From Bacteroidetes bacterium ADurb.Bin145 (GTDB lineage: Bacteria > Bacteroidota > Bacteroidia > Bacteroidales > VadinHA17), in the NCBI GenBank assembly GCA_002070505.1, contig MWDJ01000002.1, forward strand, positions 124,001 to 188,000: DNA of 64,000 nucleotides, read 5' to 3'. This document shows, one piece after another, positions 33,701 to 41,912 of this stretch. Position 1 is the stretch's first letter, and each line of letters begins with the position of its first letter. The notes beneath the pieces are model-generated. The model was not told where the DNA came from and did not search any database. It saw only the letters and a program-made list of their open reading frames with translations. The position numbers and the translations under genes are program-made.

Positions 33701-34477
33701 ACACCTGAAAGAAGGAAAATGAGCGGGGTGAAAGCAGCTATAATCAGGGAGAAAGGTGTTAATGGTGACCGGGAGATGGCTTACGCTCTTTACCTTGCCG
33801 GTTTTGATGTGAAAGATGTGCACATGACGGATCTGGTTTCAGGAAGGGAGAATCTCGAGGATATAAGTATGATAGTCTTTGTCGGAGGATTTTCAAATTC
33901 TGATGTACTGGGATCAGCAAAAGGATGGGCAGGTGCTTTCAGGTATAATTCACGGGCTAAAAAATCTCTTGAGAATTTCTACAAAAGAGATGATACGCTC
34001 TCACTGGGTGTTTGCAATGGCTGCCAGCTGATGGCCGAACTCGGGCTTATCTACCCCGGGCATAAGGAAAAGCCTGAACTTCTTCATAACAGATCGGAGA
34101 AATTTGAATCAGCCTACCTTGGTGTAAGAATCCTGGAAAATAATTCAGTAATGCTGGGTAATATGGCAGGGATGGAACTGGGAATATGGGTTGCACATGC
34201 AGAAGGACGGTTCAGGCTGCCTTACAGTGAGGATAAATATAACATACCTCTGAAATACTCAGCGCATACTTATCCTGCAAATCCCAACGGCTCGGATTAC
34301 GACACAGCTGCTTTATGCTCATATGATGGCCGCCACCTTGTGATGATGCCACACCTGGAGAGGGCTTACCTGCCATGGCAATGTGCCTATTATCCGGCTG
34401 AGAGAAAAAATGATGAAGTAACTCCATGGCTTCAGGCATTTGTCAATGCAAGAAGATGGATCGAGAAAAAGCTTTAA
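30794..34477 (+). CDS. purL: Phosphoribosylformylglycinamidine synthase
   Basis: This 1227-residue single-chain FGAM synthase makes the fourth intermediate of purine synthesis from FGAR, glutamine and ATP. It has an N-terminal domain, two PurM-like ATP-binding halves ([27 protein letters not shown], later [17 protein letters not shown]) and a C-terminal glutamine amidotransferase with the nucleophile in GVCNGCQL and a His/Glu pair in VAHAEGRF. The undivided form is normal for Bacteroidota and Proteobacteria. It is followed 4 bp later by a convergent gene. Confidence 0.97.
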   Translation: [1227 protein letters not shown]

Positions 34478-34481
34478 ATAT

Positions 34482-35033
34482 TTAATTTCTTTTTTCTGGC
34501 GTAAAAGATACTGAGAGCAGTTTTGAAATAGCTGCACCTGACATTTCAGTTTCCTCATAATCCTTTGGAAGGATCTTCTCACTTATTACCTGCACATTGA
34601 AGACACCAGTGTCCTGAATGTACATTGATCCTATGAATGAGTCGCATCTGAAGTAAGGATACACTACATCTTTTGAATCAAGAACTATCTTATCACAGTT
34701 CGGATGACCTTCGATCCTTGTATCCTGGACACTTACCAGGACATTATTCTTGTATCTCAGGTCCGTAGTGTCCTTGGTTGCACTTGAAAGCCATACATTG
34801 TACCTTCCGGCTTTCGAAACGACAACACTCCACTCGGCAGTATTCACTGAAGGATTGACCATGTCACTATAGCAGTCTGCCTTTTCAAGATTAAGCGAGA
34901 TAGTACCATCCTCTCTCTGCTGGATCTCTTTTGCGCTTCTGTTAGTTGACTCTTTCTTGTGAGTTGAATTATTACACGAATATAACAAGCCGATGCTTAT
35001 TATTGTTGTCCACACGAATATTGCTTTTCTCAT
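34482..35033 (-). CDS. Exported lipoprotein of unknown function
   Basis: This 183-residue protein has a lipoprotein signal with the lipobox around LLYSC (Cys near residue 20), followed by a Ser/Lys/Asn-rich linker. The remaining ~140 residues are predicted beta-rich; EWSVVVSKAGRYNVWLSS recalls the beta-sandwich carbohydrate-binding domains that precede or follow glycosidases. No enzyme is attached. It converges on purL with 4 bp between stops. A 17-bp imperfect palindrome lies upstream at 35069-35085. Confidence 0.72.
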   Translation of the reverse strand: MRKAIFVWTTIISIGLLYSCNNSTHKKESTNRSAKEIQQREDGTISLNLEKADCYSDMVNPSVNTAEWSVVVSKAGRYNVWLSSATKDTTDLRYKNNVLVSVQDTRIEGHPNCDKIVLDSKDVVYPYFRCDSFIGSMYIQDTGVFNVQVISEKILPKDYEETEMSGAAISKLLSVSFTPEKRN

Positions 35034-35068
35034 TTTGGATTAATACTGTATTTATTTTTCTCTATAAC

Positions 35069-35085
35069 GGAACAAATTTCGTTCC
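35069..35085. promoter_or_regulatory. Imperfect palindrome upstream of the lipoprotein gene
   Basis: GGAACAAATTTCGTTCC has 5-bp outer arms and one internal mismatch. It lies 36 bp before the ATG of the lipoprotein gene on the minus strand and could be an operator. The rest of the 35034-35219 gap is A+T-rich with nothing else recognised. Confidence 0.3.
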
Positions 35086-35219
35086 ATTGTGTTCAAAGGG
35101 GATTTTAATATTTAACGTCAAATATCTAAATAATATTATGAAGAAATGATGAACTTAAGACCAAATTTGACAAACAGGATATAAATGTACATCAGTGATT
35201 TTGCAGTATACATAACTTA

Positions 35220-37121
35220 TCAGATCATGTCGGCTGGTTCCCTGTATAATTCTTTTACTACATGCTTTTTAAGTTCCGGCGGATTCGGGGCAATTGCCTC
35301 GGCAACTATCTCAGCTATGTCGGCCACCCGCGTATCAGTGACTGTTGTAAATGTCTTTTTGCACAGCGGACATGCAGTTGCCAGGATTTCGGGGTTCCCT
35401 TTTGTAAGCGCCGATGCAGCATCAGCGGCTATCTTATTCTTCTGCCGGTAACTAATCCTGGTGTTTCCGAGGCTTCCCCCACAGCACAGTGAATCATCAT
35501 CATCAAAACCAGTCGGCTGAAGCCTGGCAACGTGCCTGAGAACATCTTTAGGTTCATCATATATACCCGATCCACGTCCAAGATCACAAGGTGCATGATA
35601 AACCACTTTCTTCCTGAGAAATCTCAATCTCAGCATATCCTCATCGATCAGCATTTTTATGAATTGTGTATGATGCATTAGCTCCACCTCGAGATAGTAG
35701 CTTTCCCTGAATACCTTATAACAAATAGGACATGAAGTAACGAGTATCCTTGCCCCCGAGTCCCTAATCAATCCTGAATTGAAGTTTATAAGCTCTCTGG
35801 CCTCTTTATCCTTTCCTGCAAGCATCAAAGGTCTGCCGCAGCAGACACCGCCAGCTTCATCCAGGAACCTGTAATTCATGCCCGAAGCATCCAGTATACG
35901 GATCATAGCTTTTTTAATTGCCGGAGTAAGGTGAGTCATGCATCCTGCATAGTACAAAACCTCTGTTGCCTCTGTTTTAATTTGCGGAAGCCAGCTGAAA
36001 GCGGGATGTCCATTTGACCTCGTATTTACAATTTTAATCAGATCGGGAAAATATCTTGACCAGAGACTTTTTTCAGGTGGCTCAACCGATTCTGCCCTTC
36101 TTCGTATCATCCTGATAGGAGTCAGTTCTATTCCTACAGGGCAATAACGGTCACAGCGTCCGCACATAAGGCAATTGAATGCTATGTCATTTACATCTTC
36201 ATTATTGCGAATGCCTTTCATCAGGTATGCTGACTGTATGTTTGTAATACCCGTTGAGAAATTCAGCTGGCAGGCATCTATGCATATACCACAGGATGAA
36301 CATGAATACGTCTGTATCTCAGTGAATGCGCCGGACTGATCGCCGGTCCTGATACCAGAATTCCTGGCAAATATCAGGAAAAGTTCTGTGGGAATATGCA
36401 TATATCTCGTCACAGGCAAAAGCAGGAAGAAAGTTCCCAGCGACAAGGAATATAACCACCAGAATGGGTATGCGAGTTGGTTGGCAGGAAGGAATGAAGC
36501 GAGAACTGATCCCAGCGATCCCGTTAGAAAGCTGCCTGTACCATACACTCCGCTTGTAAGGCTCTCAGCGATTAGACGGCTCGGGAAAATAAGCCAGAGA
36601 GAAGTAAGGGCAATTTTATCGGGCAGCTTGAGTTTAGTTGTCTTCTTCATCCCGACAACTTTTGATGAAAACCTTTTTATAACAGCCAGGATCAATCCGG
36701 AAAGGATAAAAGCCAGGATCAGATCCATCAGGAATGAATATACAGCTTCAAATCCGGTCCTTCCATGGTCGGGATTGAAAAATTTAAAGAATATTGCCTT
36801 ATAAGGCGGATTGAGATGGCGAGTACCGAATATATCAGCTTCTATAGTACCGAATAAGATAAGCAGAAACCATCCGAATGCCAGGCTCATATGCATATAT
36901 CCAAGCCGGAAATTCGCTTTCAGGATCTTCCGGTGTATCAGGCTTTCCATGAATATCTCTTTCAGGCTTCTGCCAAAAGCACTTCCGAAGAATCCCCGCT
37001 GAAGTCTCAGCTTATCAGGTCTGGAAAGATTACTGAACCAGCGAACGCTTCTTACTACTGCATAGATTAGTATGAAGTAGAGCCCGATATTAAATGGTAT
37101 GACAAAGGGATCAAACTGCAT
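35220..37121 (-). CDS. Membrane HdrED/DsrMK-like fusion: cytochrome-b-like domain, 4Fe-4S dicluster and CCG domains
   Basis: This 633-residue protein has an N-terminal membrane part (about 1-260, roughly six helices, NarI/HdrE-like), then two [4Fe-4S] motifs CSSCGICIDAC and CLMCGRCDRYCP (about 275-335), then two cysteine-rich CCG domains (YYAGC...GGVCCGRP...CPIC and APCDLGRG...SLCCGGS...CPLC). The layout equals HdrE plus HdrD, or DsrM plus DsrK, in one chain. It should pass electrons between membrane quinones and the soluble Hdr-like subunits. It is the last gene of the five-gene operon and overlaps the preceding gene by 11 bp. Confidence 0.85.
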   Translation of the reverse strand: MQFDPFVIPFNIGLYFILIYAVVRSVRWFSNLSRPDKLRLQRGFFGSAFGRSLKEIFMESLIHRKILKANFRLGYMHMSLAFGWFLLILFGTIEADIFGTRHLNPPYKAIFFKFFNPDHGRTGFEAVYSFLMDLILAFILSGLILAVIKRFSSKVVGMKKTTKLKLPDKIALTSLWLIFPSRLIAESLTSGVYGTGSFLTGSLGSVLASFLPANQLAYPFWWLYSLSLGTFFLLLPVTRYMHIPTELFLIFARNSGIRTGDQSGAFTEIQTYSCSSCGICIDACQLNFSTGITNIQSAYLMKGIRNNEDVNDIAFNCLMCGRCDRYCPVGIELTPIRMIRRRAESVEPPEKSLWSRYFPDLIKIVNTRSNGHPAFSWLPQIKTEATEVLYYAGCMTHLTPAIKKAMIRILDASGMNYRFLDEAGGVCCGRPLMLAGKDKEARELINFNSGLIRDSGARILVTSCPICYKVFRESYYLEVELMHHTQFIKMLIDEDMLRLRFLRKKVVYHAPCDLGRGSGIYDEPKDVLRHVARLQPTGFDDDDSLCCGGSLGNTRISYRQKNKIAADAASALTKGNPEILATACPLCKKTFTTVTDTRVADIAEIVAEAIAPNPPELKKHVVKELYREPADMI

Positions 37122-37476
37122 TTTTTATGTTCTTCCTGAAAGCTTCCTGAATAAGTAATATTACATTACGGGTATTTACACCCCTGGGGCAAACAAGAGT
37201 GCATTTCCCACACAACATACACTTTTTGATTTTATCACGAACTCCATCATTTTCACCACGTTTCAACAGGATCTGAATTTCTCTCAGACTGAATTGCGTG
37301 AAGTTTCCAGTAGTACATGCAGCCGAGCAGCAGCCGCATTCTATGCATATTCTGAAACTGGGTTCATGGGCTGAGACATATTCAGCAATGCTCCTGTCAT
37401 TGGAATCATAATCTATCCTCCTGCCTTTTACAAGTGTGAACCCGAACTTATCCATCTCAGTTTTTTTGCTTATCAA
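37111..37476 (-). CDS. HdrC-like 4Fe-4S dicluster protein (small)
   Basis: This 121-residue protein has CIECGCCSAAC and CMLCGKCTLVCP, the paired [4Fe-4S] motifs of HdrC/GlpC-type electron carriers. It overlaps both neighbours (20 bp with the HdrA-like gene, 11 bp with the membrane gene). The second Fe-S-only protein of the operon, it is probably the adaptor to the membrane subunit. Confidence 0.85.
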   Translation of the reverse strand: MISKKTEMDKFGFTLVKGRRIDYDSNDRSIAEYVSAHEPSFRICIECGCCSAACTTGNFTQFSLREIQILLKRGENDGVRDKIKKCMLCGKCTLVCPRGVNTRNVILLIQEAFRKNIKNAV

Positions 37477-38494
37477 GGTAATCCATTACATCAGCAGCTG
37501 CAGCCCGGGCATGAGAAATAGCTTCAGTAATGTTCATCGGCATTGTACAGGTCCCTGCATAAAAAACACCTTTGATATTACTTTCGTTACTTGCAAAATG
37601 AAGATCAGCGGGTTTGAAGAAACGGTTTTCTCCGGTATCAAGACCGGCTGATTGAGCGATCTTTTTTCCGCCTTCCGACATTTCCATTCCTGCCATAAGG
37701 ACAAGCAGGTCAATCTCCATTTTGAGAGGTCTGCCGGTAAGCGTATCTTCTACTTTAACAATGAGTTTATTATCAATGTTCTGAGCCACCTCAGATACTT
37801 TTCCCCTGATAAAACCTATTCCGTAATTTTCCTGGGCTTCCCTGTAAAGTTCCTCGTACATGGCCCCTCCCATCCTCATGTCCATATAAAAACAGAATAC
37901 TTTAGCATCTTCCAGATGCTCAGCTATCTCCATCGCCTGTTTTACTGCTGTAACGCAGCATAGCTTGGAGCAATAAAGATTACCTGCCTTTTCATCACGG
38001 GAACCTACGCAATGTACCAATCCTATTTTTCCTGGTATGCTTCCATCATGCATCCTGATCTGGTCCTTCCTGAACATTCTCTCCAGATCGGCGGAAGTGA
38101 TAACATTCTCATATATTCCATAGCCATATTCCTCTTTTTTTTCGCTTCTGAACAGATCGAAGCCTGTTGCAACGACTACGGCATCGGCAGTGATTTCGTT
38201 ACCGTCACCGGTAAATACCGAAAATGATCCATTTGAAGGGCGTATACCTTCAACTGCGATGCCTGTAAAAAGAGTTATATTGTTATGATTTATTTTATTT
38301 CCAAGATACCTGAGGACATCCCTGCTGTCTTTTCTGTCGGGAAAAAGATGGAACCAGTTCTTAACATGGCCGCCGGTCTCAGTTTCCTTCTCGAATACTG
38401 TAACATTGCATCCTCTTCTCGCCAGCTGACCAGCAGCTTCCATGCCGGCAACTCCTCCACCGATAACAACAACCCTGCGACCCATATCACACAT
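37457..38494 (-). CDS. HdrA/QmoA-like FAD-dependent oxidoreductase
   Basis: This 345-residue flavoprotein has the FAD-binding motif VVVIGGGVAGMEAAGQLAR at the N-terminus and the HdrA/QmoA Fe-S segment CVGSRDEKAGNLYCSKLCC in the middle. It is much shorter than methanogen HdrA and lacks its ferredoxin-like inserts, so it is nearer QmoA in size. In HdrABC enzymes this subunit is the flavin branching point. It overlaps the HdrB-like gene by 8 bp. Confidence 0.85.
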   Translation of the reverse strand: MCDMGRRVVVIGGGVAGMEAAGQLARRGCNVTVFEKETETGGHVKNWFHLFPDRKDSRDVLRYLGNKINHNNITLFTGIAVEGIRPSNGSFSVFTGDGNEITADAVVVATGFDLFRSEKKEEYGYGIYENVITSADLERMFRKDQIRMHDGSIPGKIGLVHCVGSRDEKAGNLYCSKLCCVTAVKQAMEIAEHLEDAKVFCFYMDMRMGGAMYEELYREAQENYGIGFIRGKVSEVAQNIDNKLIVKVEDTLTGRPLKMEIDLLVLMAGMEMSEGGKKIAQSAGLDTGENRFFKPADLHFASNESNIKGVFYAGTCTMPMNITEAISHARAAAADVMDYLDKQKN

Positions 38495-39548
38495 TAATCA
38501 TATTCTCCGGGATGGGCATCTGCCTGCCATCGCTTGTTTTGTACTTATCATCAGGATCATATTCGATCCCAAGTTTTCTGAGAAGCGGTTCCGACTGGAC
38601 CATGTGGTACTGCAGACCGAGATCCCATGGATTATATCCCAGTACAAGGCCTGCAAGTTCTTCATAAGTCAGGACCGGGATTGATTCACCATTTTCACCG
38701 TAAACAACATTTTCCATCTCCTTCATCGTGTACTGCCATTTATCCATTAACATAGTGCAACCCGGACAATTAGTGAGCACCATATCGGGTTTATATGGCT
38801 GCATTGAAGAGAATTTTTTTATTGTATTGGAAAGAGAATACCCTCTGTTAGCCTGGACAAGATACTGCCGGAAACCGAATCCGCAGCAATGTCTTCTCTC
38901 GGGATAATCAATTACTTTGCCACCCCAGGCTTCGATCATACCACTCAGCACCCTCGGGAATTCAGCCCCGCCAACTCCGTATTTAGGGAACATCTTGGCA
39001 TAATGGCAACCAATATGTTCAACTATATTAAGAGGTTCGCCGGTTTTCTTGTTTATCAGGAGGTTTTTTGCCTTTGCTGCTATTTCATCCCTGAATTTAT
39101 ATATAATATCGCTTGTATGTGCCATATTTTCAGGCACATCAAACTCCCTGCCTGTAGCTTTATAAAGGAATTCCCTTACTTTTTCAAGTTCCTGAGGGAA
39201 ATGTTTCCATGTTTCAATTATTTCCGTGTAAATACCAAAAGAAGTCACGCAGGATATTGCAATGTTCTTATATCCCGATTCTTTCATAAGGGCAAAATGC
39301 CGGGCTACTACAGTCTGAATAGTTTGAAATGGAACAACGTCAGCATGATAACCAATTCCGGTACAGGTCGTATGAGAAGGATTTTCAAAGAAATCTTTAC
39401 CCAGAATATCTCTCATGAATCTCAGAAAGAATTGTTCAGAACCGGGGAAAAAGCTCTGTCTGATGCATGACCTCACATAAAAATAATGATCATCAGGGAT
39501 CTCCTTCTGATAATCTGACCATACCCTTTTTTTACCTTCCTCGATCAT
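38487..39548 (-). CDS. HdrB-like CCG-domain protein
   Basis: This 353-residue protein belongs to the heterodisulfide reductase subunit B family, whose CCG motifs bind unusual [4Fe-4S] clusters. The second CCG domain is intact (HCCGFGFRQY and NCPGCTML). The first is altered: TCTGIGYH stands where CCG is expected and SCVTSF where a Cys pair is expected. In HdrB both domains carry a cluster, so this protein may have only one. It lies 13 bp after the HdrC-like gene. Confidence 0.83.
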   Translation of the reverse strand: MIEEGKKRVWSDYQKEIPDDHYFYVRSCIRQSFFPGSEQFFLRFMRDILGKDFFENPSHTTCTGIGYHADVVPFQTIQTVVARHFALMKESGYKNIAISCVTSFGIYTEIIETWKHFPQELEKVREFLYKATGREFDVPENMAHTSDIIYKFRDEIAAKAKNLLINKKTGEPLNIVEHIGCHYAKMFPKYGVGGAEFPRVLSGMIEAWGGKVIDYPERRHCCGFGFRQYLVQANRGYSLSNTIKKFSSMQPYKPDMVLTNCPGCTMLMDKWQYTMKEMENVVYGENGESIPVLTYEELAGLVLGYNPWDLGLQYHMVQSEPLLRKLGIEYDPDDKYKTSDGRQMPIPENMINV

Positions 39549-39561
39549 AGGTATTACTGTT

Positions 39562-40272
39562 TCAGATTGTGTGTTTCTTTTTATTGGAAGTGAATACTTC
39601 TATAAAATATTCATTATCAATACCATCCTTCTTATATTGCAGACCCATTTCGGCAGCTTTCTTTTTTGAATGCTTCTCAATCGTATTGAACATTTCAGTT
39701 CCACCTGTTACATCAAAGATGCTCTTCAACTCCTGTCTCACTTCGTCTGAGATCTCTCTCAGAGGACCTTCACCGGGTACTTTTACATGTCCGCCAAAAC
39801 GTTCGTATACATCTTTTGTATTATTGATGATGTATTCCCAGATGGGACCCTGTTCTCTGTGCATTTCCGGACTTACTGCATAGGCTGCAACACAATAGCC
39901 GTATTTGAAAATATTCTCTCCGACAGTTCTCTTTATTGCAAACTGCTGCCTTCCTTTCTCAGACTCAGTAAAAAATCCAAGCTTAATTGACAAGGTCCTC
40001 AATGCCATAATTATAAGAGCCGGAGTGTTTCCCCTGGGACATCTGGTCTTACATGACATGCATTCACCGCAATACCAGATGGTCTCAGATTTAAGAAGTT
40101 TTTCTATCTCCTCGTTATTTCCCGACTGAACCAGGTCCACTACTTTTCTCGGATCATAATCATAGAATTCTGCTGCAGGACAGATAGCTGTGCAAACGCC
40201 GCAGTTCATACAGGCATGCAGTCCTTCTTCGAACCTGATATCCTCCATCAGCATTTTGCTGTAATCATGCAT
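39562..40272 (-). CDS. HdrC-like 4Fe-4S dicluster protein (large)
   Basis: This 236-residue protein has CMNCGVCTAICP and CGECMSCKTRCP, the two [4Fe-4S] motifs of HdrC, in its first 90 residues, followed by a ~150-residue helical extension. It is the first gene of the Hdr-like operon. ATG 40272 (MHDYSKML) was chosen over ATG 40305 because the -7 promoter box at 40303-40310 overlaps the latter. Confidence 0.83.
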   Translation of the reverse strand: MHDYSKMLMEDIRFEEGLHACMNCGVCTAICPAAEFYDYDPRKVVDLVQSGNNEEIEKLLKSETIWYCGECMSCKTRCPRGNTPALIIMALRTLSIKLGFFTESEKGRQQFAIKRTVGENIFKYGYCVAAYAVSPEMHREQGPIWEYIINNTKDVYERFGGHVKVPGEGPLREISDEVRQELKSIFDVTGGTEMFNTIEKHSKKKAAEMGLQYKKDGIDNEYFIEVFTSNKKKHTI

Positions 40273-40302
40273 GGTTCTTTTTTTAGCTTGACTAACTAAA
40301 AA

Positions 40303-40310
40303 CAAAAGTA
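40303..40310 (-). promoter_or_regulatory. Bacteroidota-type -7 promoter box of the Hdr-like operon
   Basis: On the minus strand this reads TACTTTTG, an exact TAnnTTTG match 30 bp before ATG 40272. It sets the start of the first gene. Confidence 0.65.
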
Positions 40311-40442
40311 TGTCTTAGATATCAATCTCATAAGAGGGTTAAAACCTATTTTGCAGAGGGTATTTATACGTATGGACGGTGCAACGGTACAACGGCGGAG
40401 GGCAGGGGGCGGAGAGCGGTGAGCAGAAAGCGGCACAGATCC

Positions 40443-40472
40443 AATTCCCCCTTTGAAGGGGGCAGGGGGATG
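40443..40472. repeat. C/G-rich dispersed intergenic repeat (CCCCCTTTGAAGGGGG)
   Basis: The 30-bp unit contains the palindrome CCCCCTTTGAAGGGGG followed by CAGGGGGATG. Sequences of this form are recurrent in Bacteroidota intergenic DNA and generate false ORFs with PPAPFKGG. It lies in the 332-bp gap between the Hdr-like operon and the isomerase gene. Confidence 0.7.
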
Positions 40473-40483
40473 TTTTTTCAAGG

Positions 40484-40531
40484 GAGCGGTGAGCGGTGAG
40501 TTGTGAGTAGTGAGTAGTGAGTAGTGAGTAG
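40484..40531. repeat. Tandem GAGCGGTGAGC / GTGAGTA repeat
   Basis: Two units of GAGCGGT are followed by about four tandem copies of GTGAGTA. The first unit type also occurs at 40412-40424 and at 14505-14541 within the hydrogenase operon. No gene is present. Confidence 0.75.
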
Positions 40532-40576
40532 CAAAGGATTAATCCGGATTATTTCAGCCATATTTAATAAAATTAA

Positions 40577-40584
40577 TACTTTTA
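40577..40584 (+). promoter_or_regulatory. Near-consensus -7 promoter box for the SIS isomerase gene
   Basis: TACTTTTA differs from TAnnTTTG in the last base and lies 20 bp before ATG 40605, supporting that start over the in-frame ATG at 40524 which lies in repeat DNA. Confidence 0.45.
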
Positions 40585-40604
40585 TCGCAGAAATCAAAGG
40601 AAAA

Positions 40605-41252
40605 ATGAAGAAAGAGCCGGAAATTGACAAGATGTGCCAAAGGTACCCGGACCTTGCGGGATTGAGATCAACATTAGACAATGCAGCCCGGATGATAATT
40701 GATTGTTATATGCGTAATGGCATACTCCTGATATGCGGCAACGGAGGAAGCAGTTCTGACGCAGAACATACAGTAGCCGAGCTGATGAAGGGTTTCGAGA
40801 TCAGGAGACCTCTTGACAGGAGCTTTAAAGAAAGACTTGCCAGAATTGCCGGGAAACGCGGCGGATACCTGGCTGAAAAACTTGAACATGGATTACCGGC
40901 TGTCTCTCTTTCGGCTCACACTGCACTCACAACAGCCATCTCTAATGATACTGACCCTGATCTTATATTCGCTCAGCAAATTATCGGTTACGGGAGTGAA
41001 AAAGATATTCTTATCGCTATAAGTACCTCCGGCAACTCACGGAATATTCTTGATGCCTGCATTGCTGCAAGAGCCATTAACATGAAAGTCATTGGAATAA
41101 CTGGTAAAACAGGGGGTAAAATGAAAACACTGTGTGATATCCTTGTTAATGTTCCGGCGGTAGATACTGCTGATGTTCAGGAGCTTCAAAGACCGGTACT
41201 TCATACAATATGCCGTATTATCGAAAATCATTTCTACGGTAAAAACAAGTGA
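40605..41252 (+). CDS. SIS-domain phosphosugar isomerase, GmhA-like
   Basis: This 215-residue protein has a SIS fold with CGNGGSSSDAEHTVAEL and ISTSGNSRNILDAC, which match sedoheptulose-7-phosphate isomerase GmhA, the first step of ADP-heptose synthesis for lipopolysaccharide. An insert of about 40 residues after ELMKGFE (RRPLDRSFKERL onward) is typical of the longer GmhA/DiaA-like forms. No other heptose gene is near. The start is ATG 40605. Confidence 0.8.
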   Translation: MKKEPEIDKMCQRYPDLAGLRSTLDNAARMIIDCYMRNGILLICGNGGSSSDAEHTVAELMKGFEIRRPLDRSFKERLARIAGKRGGYLAEKLEHGLPAVSLSAHTALTTAISNDTDPDLIFAQQIIGYGSEKDILIAISTSGNSRNILDACIAARAINMKVIGITGKTGGKMKTLCDILVNVPAVDTADVQELQRPVLHTICRIIENHFYGKNK

Positions 41253-41277
41253 CAAACTTGCTTTTTTCAAACTATAA

Positions 41278-41868
41278 CTATTTTTTTTGGAAATTCAATA
41301 AATCATACATGGTATTGATATTGGTAAACGCTTTCAAGTTCCTGTCAGTTAAAGCCAATCGAAAATACTCGGTATTTACTTCATTCAGAAAATCGTGGAC
41401 TGCCTTCCTTTCTTTTCCAAGAATAAATCTTTCGATTTCACTCACAAGTGTTCTTTTGTATATAGCATGAAGAGGTTCAACAGAATCACCTAATCGCGGA
41501 GCCAGTATATCAGCATTAATTTCATTGAATTGTCTGATCATCGAGGCGATGATTTTCCTGTCGGGAAAAGGGTTATCGCAGGCAAAAACAAATACAGCAT
41601 CTGATGATGTTGATTTCAGAGCTGCATGGATCCCTGCAAGAGGACCTGATTTTTTAATGATGTCTCCAACAATCAGGCAGTCCTTAAATTCAGTAAACTC
41701 TTCCGGTTTGTTTGTTACAATGATTATTTCCGGAAAAAGCTCCTTAATTATGGCTATTATTCTGCCTATTAAAGTTTCTCCCCGGAACAGAAGCTTTGCC
41801 TTGGTCAGTCCTCCGAAGCGTTTATTCTCTCCACCTGCTAAAACAACACCTGAAATAACATTTATCAT
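41278..41868 (-). CDS. mobA: MobA-like molybdenum cofactor guanylyltransferase
   Basis: This 196-residue nucleotidyltransferase has the N-terminal LAGGENKRFGG...K motif, the metal-binding VFACDNPFP and a C-terminal LALTDRNLKAFTNINT, as in MobA. It attaches GMP to molybdopterin to make the bis-MGD cofactor needed by enzymes like the molybdopterin reductase encoded at 45301. It lies 44 bp downstream of the sulfur-reductase operon on the same strand and may be read with it. A related glycosyl-nucleotidyltransferase role is less likely. Confidence 0.8.
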   Translation of the reverse strand: MINVISGVVLAGGENKRFGGLTKAKLLFRGETLIGRIIAIIKELFPEIIIVTNKPEEFTEFKDCLIVGDIIKKSGPLAGIHAALKSTSSDAVFVFACDNPFPDRKIIASMIRQFNEINADILAPRLGDSVEPLHAIYKRTLVSEIERFILGKERKAVHDFLNEVNTEYFRLALTDRNLKAFTNINTMYDLLNFQKK

Positions 41869-41912
41869 CAGAACGTAATAAAGTGTTCAGCCAGGTTCAG
41901 TGACACTTTCTA

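Noticed and set aside
40296-40481. Minus-strand ORF beginning MKKHPPAPFKGGIG
   Set aside because: It is the translation of the CCCCCTTTGAAGGGGG intergenic repeat and overlaps the promoter of the Hdr-like operon.
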